Shown here in pieces: positions 5,711-11,829 of a DNA stretch of 11,829 bases. Origin of the DNA: XYD2-FULL-39-9 sp964363685 (GTDB lineage: Bacteria > Patescibacteriota > Patescibacteriia > Magasanikbacterales > GWA2-37-8); assembly GCA_964363685.1 (NCBI GenBank), contig CAYIJG010000028.1, forward strand, positions 1 through 11,829, written 5' to 3'. The stretch's first letter is position 1. Each line of letters starts with the position of its first letter. Under the pieces are notes generated by a model that saw only the letters and a list, made by a program, of their open reading frames with translations, had not been told where the DNA came from and did no database searches. A program made the translations under genes and the position numbers.

Positions 5711-8254
5711 ATGGCCAAAAAAGCCAAAATCGAACCAAAAATTCACGTGCGTCGTTGCGCGGTTTGTCAAAAAATGGGACATAACAAATCTACCTGCCAA
5801 GAAAGACTGGAAAGATTTGAACAAAAACCGTATCCAACTACTTCGACGCCAAACCAAAATATCCAACCGGTTCGTCAACCGCTCAATTTTTTTGTACATC
5901 ATGTTCAATATCAGAATCATGAATCATCCAATTTGGTAAACCTAAAAGATAATACCAACAGCCTCTCCCAGAACATCCAAGCCTCTGCCCCCTCCCAAAA
6001 CAAAGACTTGTATTTTTTCCATGAATTACCATCTAGTAGCCCCGCTCCAAAAAGCGAACCAGTTAATATTCCAAAAATTTCTTTTACTCCCGAAAAAATC
6101 ACTACACCAAAAACCCCTTCCCCAACTTTGCAAAAAGCCAATGAATTATCCCAAAAAATATCCGACAAATTTTCTCAAATAAAAAATTACCAATTTCAGG
6201 TTCCAACCTTCTCCATTCCCAAGATAAACTTTCCTACTGATAAAATTCGAGTGCTACTTTCTCCCAAACGTTTAGTTGGTGTGGCTCTGGCCGTTGTCTT
6301 TATTTTTCTTGCCCCGACCACCGCTCGCACTTATTATTTTGATCTCAAATCAACTACCGACCAAATCGCCGACAATAGTACGGCCGGATTTTCGGCTTTG
6401 CACGATTCTACTTCAGCGCTAATGAGTGGCAACATTGGCAATGCGCAAGAATCTTTGACCAATGCCTTACACAGTTTTGACCAAGCCGTAGAACTTTTAA
6501 ATACCAAATATAGCATCCTTCAAAAAATCGTAGGCGTGGTACCAGTCATGAATAATCAAATCCAAAGTCGCCAACGGCTTATCACCGCCGGACAAGAAAT
6601 ATCACTTGGTAATACCTACCTCATCAAGGGCCTATCAGAAATCCAATACCGATCCTCAACTCTAACCAACAATCTCAAATCTCTGGGCGATCATCTAAAT
6701 TACTCTCTCCCCCACTACCAACAAGCCTTGGGCGACCTCAACAAAGTTGACTCTGATATTTTGCCTTTTGAGTATCAAGATACATTCAAAGAATTCCGAG
6801 TCTTGTTCAACCTCTACGTCAAAGATCTGGACAATATAAATAAGTTAAACAATTCCGTCCAAGAAATATTTGGCGGCAAGGGCTTGCGCCGATACTTGCT
6901 AGTCTTCCAAAACCCGGCTGAAATTCGCCCGACTGGTGGCTTTATGGGAAGCTTTGCTTTACTGGATATCAAAGATGGCGAGATTGTTAATATTGATATT
7001 CCAGCTGGCGGCTCGTATGACCTCCAAGGCCAACTCAAAGAATTTGTGACTCCACCTACCCCATTGCTCTTATCTAATAAACGTTGGGAATTTCAGGACG
7101 CCAACTGGTTCCCCGATTTCTCTGCCAGCGCCGAGAAAATGCTTTGGTTCTATAGACATAGTCGCAACCTCACTGCCGATGGTGTGATTGCCATTAACGC
7201 CGACGTACTCAACAGACTACTCTCTATCATCGGACCCGTTGCCGACCAAAACCGAGACTTGGTAATTGATAAAGATAACGCCCTCTCTACTATCCAAAAT
7301 ATCGTAGAATATGGCCCAGAGAAAAAAGATCACAAACCAAAACAAATTCTCTCAGATTTGGCTCCTGTTTTTATAGAAAATTTTAAAAAAATGAAAGCCC
7401 AGGCAGTCTTACCTCTTCTTACCAATTTATCCGAGGCTTTACAACAAAAAGAAATTCAAGCTTATTTTGTAGATGATGCTACTCAAAACACAATGAAAGA
7501 ATTTGGCTGGAGCGGAGAGATAACTAAGACCACCCCAGATCAAGATTATTTATTTGTCGTTAACACCAACATCCAAGGTCAAAAAAGTGATGCAAAAATA
7601 GAGCAAAATGTCATCCACCAAACTGTCATCCAGTCCGATGGCACTATTTTAAATAGCGTGGTTATTACCCGAAAACATACTGGAGTGGATGGTGAAAATC
7701 TTTACGGCCAAACCAATATCGATTACCTTCGTATTTATGTACCGGAAGGCAGTGAGCTGATCCGCGCCAGTGGCTTTACCTGGCCAGATGAAAAAGCTTT
7801 CAAAGTTCCGGAAACTTGGTACGAAAAAGACGAAGCCCTCACAAAATTTGAAACAGAAATAGATATAGACGATGAATCAGGCACACGCATCACCCAAGAA
7901 TTTGGCAAAACCGCTTTTGGTAATTGGATTATTACCGAACCTGGCCAAACTACCCAAGTTCAATTTACCTACAAACTACCATTCAAAGCTTGGGAAGAAA
8001 GTGCCAATTCCAACCTCAGTAACTGGGCAAAGATTTTTCAATCCCAAAACCCTCTCTCAAAGTACCAGCTAATTGTTCAAAAACAATCCGGTGTAAACAG
8101 TGATTTTGAAAGCCAAGTTATTTACCCTGAAGGTTGGTCGCCGATTTGGCAAAACGGTCGTGATCTGACGGTAGCTACTAATGGCATTGCTGTTAAAAAC
8201 ACCAAACTAAGCACAGATCAAATCTGGGTTTTAGTGATGCAAAAAAAGGAATAA
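5711..8254 (+). CDS. DUF4012 surface protein with N-terminal CCHC zinc knuckle
   Basis: An 847-aa single-pass membrane protein. Residues 16-29 form a perfect CX2CX4HX4C zinc knuckle (CAVCQKMGHNKSTC), the fold used by retroviral nucleocapsids and many RNA-binding proteins. About 150 residues of Pro/Ser/Thr/Gln-rich, disordered-looking linker follow, then a transmembrane helix at about 187-205 (VGVALAVVFIFLA). The large remainder should lie outside the cell: a helical region (about 215-385), then the DUF4012 core with its signature 'RRYLLVFQNPAEIRPTGGFMGSF' from about 391, and beta-rich C-terminal domains. DUF4012 has no established activity and is often found with polysaccharide genes. I chose the ATG at 5711; an in-frame TTG lies three codons earlier. 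It follows glycosyltransferase 2 and precedes a second single-pass surface protein by 26 nt. The knuckle on a cytoplasmic tail is unusual. Confidence 0.88.
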   Translation: MAKKAKIEPKIHVRRCAVCQKMGHNKSTCQERLERFEQKPYPTTSTPNQNIQPVRQPLNFFVHHVQYQNHESSNLVNLKDNTNSLSQNIQASAPSQNKDLYFFHELPSSSPAPKSEPVNIPKISFTPEKITTPKTPSPTLQKANELSQKISDKFSQIKNYQFQVPTFSIPKINFPTDKIRVLLSPKRLVGVALAVVFIFLAPTTARTYYFDLKSTTDQIADNSTAGFSALHDSTSALMSGNIGNAQESLTNALHSFDQAVELLNTKYSILQKIVGVVPVMNNQIQSRQRLITAGQEISLGNTYLIKGLSEIQYRSSTLTNNLKSLGDHLNYSLPHYQQALGDLNKVDSDILPFEYQDTFKEFRVLFNLYVKDLDNINKLNNSVQEIFGGKGLRRYLLVFQNPAEIRPTGGFMGSFALLDIKDGEIVNIDIPAGGSYDLQGQLKEFVTPPTPLLLSNKRWEFQDANWFPDFSASAEKMLWFYRHSRNLTADGVIAINADVLNRLLSIIGPVADQNRDLVIDKDNALSTIQNIVEYGPEKKDHKPKQILSDLAPVFIENFKKMKAQAVLPLLTNLSEALQQKEIQAYFVDDATQNTMKEFGWSGEITKTTPDQDYLFVVNTNIQGQKSDAKIEQNVIHQTVIQSDGTILNSVVITRKHTGVDGENLYGQTNIDYLRIYVPEGSELIRASGFTWPDEKAFKVPETWYEKDEALTKFETEIDIDDESGTRITQEFGKTAFGNWIITEPGQTTQVQFTYKLPFKAWEESANSNLSNWAKIFQSQNPLSKYQLIVQKQSGVNSDFESQVIYPEGWSPIWQNGRDLTVATNGIAVKNTKLSTDQIWVLVMQKKE

Positions 8255-8280
8255 AAAATAAACAAAATAACTAATACTTT

Positions 8281-10185
8281 ATGAATGAAGAACCATCTTT
8301 TTCAACCAAGCCAATCAACGAACCTGGCGCAGAAAAAAAACCAAAAAAAGTTATTAGAAAAAAAACTACTCGTAAGAAAGAAACACTAGAAGAGTATGTT
8401 GAAGAAAAAAAACAGACCAAAATTTCCAAACAACTCGCCGAAATTTATCAAGACGACCAGGGTCGTATGCCTGATATGAGGCGAATTAAAATTACCAAAA
8501 CTCACACTGCTTTCAAAACTTTTTTGACGGTTGTGTTGGTAGGTGGTCTTTTGGCAGCTGTGGCCTGGGCAGGTTTCTTCTTTATGCCTGGTAATACCAA
8601 CAAATTCTCCGAAGATAAAGTGGCCTTACGTCTCAACGGACCAACCAATATTATGGCTGGCACCACCACCACTTACCAAATAGCTTATGAAAACAATCAA
8701 AGTATCGCTTTTAAAAAAGCGACTCTCAATGTGCAATACCCGGATGGTTTTGTTTTCTTATCAAGTAATATAGAATCAAAAAATACCGGCCATACAGAAT
8801 GGGATCTGGGCAGAATTGAAGCTGGCAGAAAAAGAGAGCTTTCCATTACCGGTCTAACCTACGGCGCCTTAAACCAAAAACAATCGTGGCGAGTGTTTCT
8901 CACCTACCAACCGGAAAATTTCGGCTCGGAACTGCAAAAAAGCGCTATTCTTGATATTATTACCGACAAGAGTCCGTTCTCTTTGGTTGTAGATGGCTCC
9001 AACAAATCTCTCGCTGGCAATATTGCTGAATACACTTTTACCACCAAAAAGGAATCAGAATCAGGCATCACCAAACTTGAAGTCAAACCTTCTTGGCCAA
9101 AAAACTTTGTGCTTGTTTCTTCCTCTCCGGCTATTAGCAAAGACTTCAAATGGATAATTGAGACCAAAAAATCTGCCACCCCATCATCTTCAGCTCCAAC
9201 CAGCTGGAAATTCAAACTCACTGGTCGCTTTACTACTTCCACCGAAGATACAGGCGAAATTACTGGCGCTCTCTTAACCTTGGCCAACAACAAACTCTTT
9301 ACCATTGCCGATACCAAGATCGCCCCCCAAGTTGCCAAAAGTGATTTGGATTTTAATATCGCTATCAATGGGTCATTGGGAAATTTTAGTATTCAACCTG
9401 GTGGCGAACTAAACATGACTCTTACCCTAAAAAATATTAGCGATGAAGATATAGATAACGCCATTCTCAAACTTGGCTTAAACGGTCCAGCTATACAAAA
9501 ACAAACCTTATTAAACTGGCCTAAGATAGAAGATAAATACAATGGCAATATTGTTGGCTCACAAATCAGCGCCAATCTAAGGCGTGGCGAAATTACCTGG
9601 GATAAGACACAAATTCCAGCTTTGGCTAAACTAAAAAAAGGCGACGAGGTGTCAATTGATATTCGCCTCCCTCTAAAAGACTCAGCAGTAATTAATTTAC
9701 CGGATCTAAAAGATTCGTCTAGAATAACTGTGCTGGCAGAATTAGCATTTAAAGATTCTGATAAAAAAGACCGGAAGCTTTCCAGTAACAAAATACTTAT
9801 TACCGTAAATTCTGATCTCAAGTTCGAAGCTCGAGATAGCGCTGATGGCTCAGTGCATAAAATTAACTGGGTCTTAACAAATAATTTTCACCCACTCAAA
9901 AATTTAGTTCTTTCTGCTGATGTGATTGGAGATGTTAGTGTTGAATTGCCAACCCCTACTCCAGCCGGAGAAGTAAAATTTGATGCCAAAACCAAAAAGC
10001 TTACTTGGACCATTTCCGAAATGCCAGATAGTGTAGACGTGCTGGCCATGCCAATGACTATCACGCTCAACACAGCCGATCCTAGTCAAGAATTATTAGT
10101 CTCTAAAGTTCATGTCCAAGCTGATGATACAGTCACCGGTGAAAAAATTGATTTCATGGGAGATGAAGTTAAAATTAAGCAATAA
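8281..10185 (+). CDS. Single-pass membrane protein with Ig-like exterior domains
   Basis: A 634-aa protein of unknown function. The cytoplasmic N terminus (1-78) is very basic and disordered-looking, with the lysine/arginine-rich run 'KKPKKVIRKKTTRKK' at about 19-33. One transmembrane helix lies at about 80-101 (FLTVVLVGGLLAAVAWAGFFF). The rest is beta-rich and probably extracellular: repeats resembling Ig-like or DUF11-type beta-sandwiches. The first is 'NGPTNIMAGTTTTYQIAYEN' with 'VQYPDGFVFLSSN' (about 118-165), with further ones near 230-350, 360-500 and 520-630. There is no LPXTG or other sorting signal. It lies 26 nt after the DUF4012 stop and is surely co-transcribed, so a two-protein surface complex is plausible. 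The gene ends 11 bp inside the 3' end of convergent miaA. No Shine-Dalgarno site. Confidence 0.82.
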   Translation: MNEEPSFSTKPINEPGAEKKPKKVIRKKTTRKKETLEEYVEEKKQTKISKQLAEIYQDDQGRMPDMRRIKITKTHTAFKTFLTVVLVGGLLAAVAWAGFFFMPGNTNKFSEDKVALRLNGPTNIMAGTTTTYQIAYENNQSIAFKKATLNVQYPDGFVFLSSNIESKNTGHTEWDLGRIEAGRKRELSITGLTYGALNQKQSWRVFLTYQPENFGSELQKSAILDIITDKSPFSLVVDGSNKSLAGNIAEYTFTTKKESESGITKLEVKPSWPKNFVLVSSSPAISKDFKWIIETKKSATPSSSAPTSWKFKLTGRFTTSTEDTGEITGALLTLANNKLFTIADTKIAPQVAKSDLDFNIAINGSLGNFSIQPGGELNMTLTLKNISDEDIDNAILKLGLNGPAIQKQTLLNWPKIEDKYNGNIVGSQISANLRRGEITWDKTQIPALAKLKKGDEVSIDIRLPLKDSAVINLPDLKDSSRITVLAELAFKDSDKKDRKLSSNKILITVNSDLKFEARDSADGSVHKINWVLTNNFHPLKNLVLSADVIGDVSVELPTPTPAGEVKFDAKTKKLTWTISEMPDSVDVLAMPMTITLNTADPSQELLVSKVHVQADDTVTGEKIDFMGDEVKIKQ

Positions 10186-11200
10186 AATCCTTAACCAATT
10201 CTTCCGCCTCTTCTGCATTCTTCACCCACTGTATTCGCTTATCTCTCTTAAACCAAGTCATCTGTCGTTTGGCATACTGCCGAGTATCTTGTTTTAAAAT
10301 ATCTATTGCTTCTGCGAGTGTGGCTTCACCTCTCAAATATAGACCTACCTGCCTATAACCAATTCCACTCATGCTAGGCAAATCCCAACTATAGCCATCG
10401 CTGACAAGCTGTTTCACTTCCTCTATCAATCCAACTCCAATTTGTTTATCAACTCTCTCATTAATTCGTTTAAATAATTCTTCTTTTGGCACATTCAACC
10501 CGATTTGCAAAGTCTCAAAAAGCGGGTTTGATTTTGTGCGCTGATTAAAAAAAGATTGACCCGTAGTCATTACCACTTCCAAAGCTCTGATAACTCGACG
10601 AGGATTTTTTAGGTCTATTTTTTTAGCACTCTCTGGATCTTTTTCTATTAGCATACTTACCAACTCTGTGAGTGGTTTGGTTTCTAGTTCTTTTCTTAAC
10701 TTATTATCTGGCTGAGTTTTTGGAATATCTAAATTATCTACCAAAGCCCAGATATACAAACCTGTACCCCCAACTATAATTGGCACTTTCCCTCGTTTTA
10801 AAATATTATTTATAGAATCAATGGCCATTTTTTTAAAATCTGCCAAACTAAAATCCGTGTCTGGATTTACAATATCTATAAGGTGGTGGCGGATTCCTTC
10901 AACAACATAAGTTTGTCTGTCATTCTGAGCAAGGCGAACCTGCCTGTCCGGCAGGCAGGGAATCTCTGTCTGGTTATCGGAAAGATCCCTCGTCGCCCTT
11001 GAGGGCTCGCTCGGGATGGCAGTTGAAAGCCACTCGCCCTTTGTCTTCGCCGTCCCAATATCCATTTTTTTATAAACCTGCCGAGAATCGGCAGAAATTA
11101 TTTCACCATTGTATTTTTTTGCCAACACTAAACCCAAATCTGTTTTACCAGAAGCAGTCGGACCGAGCACTACTATTATGTTTGGCAATTTGTTTTTCAT
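10175..11200 (-). CDS. miaA: tRNA dimethylallyltransferase with an in-frame repeat insertion
   Basis: A 341-aa MiaA, which transfers a dimethylallyl group to N6 of adenosine 37 in tRNAs reading UNN codons. Motifs in order: P-loop GPTASGKT (13-20), 'ISADSRQVYKKMDIGTAK' with the catalytic Asp of the DSRQ motif, 'HHLIDIVNPDTDFSLADF', 'IIVGGTGLYI', 'NPRRVIRALEV', 'YRQVGLYLRGE' and the C-terminal 'TRQYAKRQMTWFKRD'. The usual length is about 300 aa. The surplus of about 36 residues (60-95) sits between 'GTAKTKGEWL' and 'YVVEGIRHHLIDI' and is coded exactly by a palindromic element (10917-11022). All catalytic motifs are intact, so the enzyme may still work with a surface loop. An in-frame TTG at 11218 could extend the start by six codons, but the ATG at 11200 fits the family better. 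Confidence 0.93.
   Translation of the reverse strand: MKNKLPNIIVVLGPTASGKTDLGLVLAKKYNGEIISADSRQVYKKMDIGTAKTKGEWLSTAIPSEPSRATRDLSDNQTEIPCLPDRQVRLAQNDRQTYVVEGIRHHLIDIVNPDTDFSLADFKKMAIDSINNILKRGKVPIIVGGTGLYIWALVDNLDIPKTQPDNKLRKELETKPLTELVSMLIEKDPESAKKIDLKNPRRVIRALEVVMTTGQSFFNQRTKSNPLFETLQIGLNVPKEELFKRINERVDKQIGVGLIEEVKQLVSDGYSWDLPSMSGIGYRQVGLYLRGEATLAEAIDILKQDTRQYAKRQMTWFKRDKRIQWVKNAEEAEELVKDFIA
10917..11022. repeat. Palindromic repeat element inside miaA (family A, copy 3)
   Basis: A 106-bp element with complementary ends: CTGTCATTCTGAGC (10917-10930) against GCTCGGGATGGCAG (11009-11022). It resembles copies 1 and 2, including the inner GGAATCT / AGATCC pair. Two hairpins are nested in it: CCTGCCTG (10939-10946) with CAGGCAGG (10952-10959), and GCCCT (10995-10999) with AGGGC (11002-11006). 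Read on the miaA strand, it enters as AIPSE, in the same phase as VIPTE of copy 2, and stays open throughout. It is GC-richer than the rest of miaA. Confidence 0.75.
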
Positions 11201-11210
11201 AATTTTGTAT

Positions 11211-11244
11211 AAACACAACAGCCTGGACGCCCTCTCGCCCAGGC
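11211..11244 (-). terminator. Likely intrinsic terminator after the zinc-ribbon gene
   Basis: A 9-bp stem: GCCTGG (11239-11244) pairs with CCAGGC (11221-11226), continued by G-U, C-G and G-C pairs around a 6-nt loop. The wobble pair forms only in minus-strand RNA (it is A-C on the plus strand), which supports the minus direction. The tail on that side is TGTTGTGTTT, moderately U-rich, so termination may be partial, leaving read-through into miaA. A five-T run lies on the plus side, but no plus-strand gene ends here. Confidence 0.55.
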
Positions 11245-11250
11245 CACTTT

Positions 11251-11523
11251 TTATCCTCCCCCCAACTTCCCATCACAATGAGGGTGACATTTGCCACAAC
11301 CGTCGTGGTGGCAAATGTAGAAGCCACACTTGCGACATTTACGGCGGACCTTACGGCCATCGATCCAACGGTTGCAACCCTGACAATACACACGCCACCA
11401 GCGACGGTTGCATCCTTCGCAACGTAGTGCAGGACGACCTTCAATGTTGTCGGTGGGCACTGCGTAGGTGCCATTACACTTTGGATTGTTGCACTGATAC
11501 AGATCGGCTGGAGCAGCTTGCAT
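11251..11523 (-). CDS. Tandem zinc-ribbon protein (hypothetical)
   Basis: A 90-aa cysteine-rich protein that I cannot assign to a named family. Metal-ligand pairs are C11-x4-C16 with C35-x2-C38 (first ribbon), C47-x2-C50 with C63-x2-C66 (second), and a dense C71-H72-H73-x2-C76-x2-C79-H80-x-H82-C83 cluster at the end that could bind a third zinc. Between them are aromatic and Arg/Lys-rich stretches (NRRWWRVY, DGRKVRRK), suggesting nucleic-acid or protein binding. It ends in a glycine run. The coding region is about 54% GC by my count of four sequence lines, against mid-30s for nearby genes. It has the only strong Shine-Dalgarno site in the window. It sits alone between two terminators, so it is probably a monocistronic, well-expressed gene, perhaps acquired from elsewhere. 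A plus-strand open frame over the same bases is a shadow. Confidence 0.8.
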   Translation of the reverse strand: MQAAPADLYQCNNPKCNGTYAVPTDNIEGRPALRCEGCNRRWWRVYCQGCNRWIDGRKVRRKCRKCGFYICHHDGCGKCHPHCDGKLGGG

Positions 11524-11529
11524 GACTAT

Positions 11530-11537
11530 CTCCTCTT
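11530..11537 (-). promoter_or_regulatory. Strong Shine-Dalgarno site of the zinc-ribbon gene
   Basis: AAGAGGAG on the minus strand, 6 nt before the ATG at 11523. It fixes this start and stands out because no other gene start in the window has a comparable site. Confidence 0.85.
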
Positions 11538-11546
11538 GTTATCTTC

Positions 11547-11575
11547 ATTCAACCATTACAAACTAGAAAAGTCAA
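11547..11575 (-). promoter_or_regulatory. Candidate promoter of the zinc-ribbon gene
   Basis: On the minus strand, TTGACT (11570-11575, 5/6 to the -35 consensus) and TTGAAT (11547-11552, 4/6 to the -10 consensus) are 17 nt apart. The predicted start near 11540 leaves a leader just long enough for the Shine-Dalgarno site. The -35 box directly abuts the end of the thrS terminator. Confidence 0.4.
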
Positions 11576-11577
11576 TC

Positions 11578-11610
11578 AAAAAACCCTGTACCGTTTTGGT
11601 ACAAGGTTTT
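11578..11610 (-). terminator. Rho-independent terminator of thrS
   Basis: In minus-strand RNA a 13-bp stem forms between AAAACCTTGTACC (11598-11610) and GGTACAGGGTTTT (11580-11592), with one G-U wobble, closed by a short AAAAC loop and followed by a six-U run. The mismatch becomes A-C on the plus strand, so the hairpin belongs to the minus-strand transcript. It lies about 50 nt after the thrS stop. Confidence 0.85.
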
Positions 11611-11662
11611 ATGTTCTAAATATTTTTAGTTGTTTTTTACATTACCCACTATTGCACCTAAA

Positions 11663-11829
11663 CTAATTACTTTTTTCCTTAATTTCTTTTTGTACTTTTG
11701 TTATAAATTCTTGCTTGGCCATTTGGATTTGATCCTTTTGACCTCGTACCCGAATCATCCACGGCTCACCGCCAAGCTCTTTATCTCCCACCACCACAAC
11801 ATAAGGAATTTTCTGACCTGCCGCTTTAC
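11663..11829 (-). CDS. thrS: Threonyl-tRNA synthetase, C-terminal fragment (5' part outside window)
   Basis: The last 55 codons of a gene that continues past the right edge. The peptide 'GQKIPYVVVVGDKELGG' followed by 'MIRVRGQKD' and a final lysine-rich helix 'EFITKVQKEIKEK' matches the end of the anticodon-binding domain of class II aminoacyl-tRNA synthetases. The 'PYxxVVGDKE ... VRxRG' form is that of ThrRS, which charges tRNA-Thr in the cytoplasm. ProRS and HisRS share this domain, but the spacing and closing helix fit ThrRS better. The stop is TAG, followed after about 50 nt by a strong terminator, so it does not run into the zinc-ribbon gene. The catalytic domain is not visible here. Confidence 0.85.
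   Translation of the reverse strand, partial: KAAGQKIPYVVVVGDKELGGEPWMIRVRGQKDQIQMAKQEFITKVQKEIKEKSN

Noticed and set aside
8904..9368. Antisense open frames of 60-154 codons under the DUF4012 and Ig-like genes
   Set aside because: They are shadows of long, well-supported genes, with no motifs or start signals of their own.
10168..10195. TTAAG...CTTAA hairpin at the junction of the surface cluster and miaA as a terminator
   Set aside because: A 5-bp A/T-rich stem without a following T run cannot be supported as a terminator.
11145..11474. Minus-strand frame of 109 codons overlapping the zinc-ribbon gene and miaA
   Set aside because: It is in another frame of the same strand, valine/alanine-rich low-complexity, without a ribosome binding site, and it runs over the likely terminator and into miaA.
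11109..11525. Plus-strand open frame of 138 codons with many cysteines
   Set aside because: It is antisense to the zinc-ribbon gene and the start of miaA; its cysteines mirror the GC-rich composition. The minus-strand frame has the ribosome binding site and ordered CXXC pairs.

Overview
The window looks like a piece of a Candidate Phyla Radiation (Patescibacteria, Parcubacteria-like) genome. This is inferred from the low GC content, very compact gene packing, an almost complete lack of Shine-Dalgarno sites, a large DUF4012 surface protein beside glycosyltransferases, and generally short divergent proteins. All 13 genes end in TAA (10) or TAG (3). No database search was possible, so lineage and names rest on motif recognition.

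Layout, left to right. A palindromic repeat (16-120) precedes a plus-strand GT4 glycosyltransferase (133-1416). That gene carries three further palindromic segments inside its reading frame. A tightly packed minus-strand operon follows, transcribed 4418 to 1424: GNAT acetyltransferase, small three-helix membrane protein, HAM1/ITPase-type nucleotide pyrophosphatase, lipoprotein, SRPBCC (AHSA1-like) protein and an unrecognised helical protein, with gaps of only 4-16 nt. Divergent from it is a plus-strand surface cluster (4499-10185): a second GT4 glycosyltransferase, a DUF4012 membrane protein with an N-terminal CCHC zinc knuckle, and a single-pass protein with a long Ig-like exterior. The right end is on the minus strand: miaA (tail-to-tail with the surface cluster, overlapping 11 bp, and carrying its own in-frame palindromic insertion), a GC-rich zinc-ribbon gene with its own terminators and a strong ribosome binding site, and the 3' end of a threonyl-tRNA synthetase gene.

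The two glycosyltransferases, the DUF4012 protein, the Ig-like protein and the lipoprotein suggest cell-envelope or surface-glycan functions. rdgB, miaA and thrS are housekeeping genes. The two signals that ordinary annotation would miss are (i) palindromic elements that have entered coding sequences while keeping the frame open, in the manner of the Rickettsia palindromic elements, and (ii) the compositionally foreign zinc-ribbon cassette at 11221-11610.
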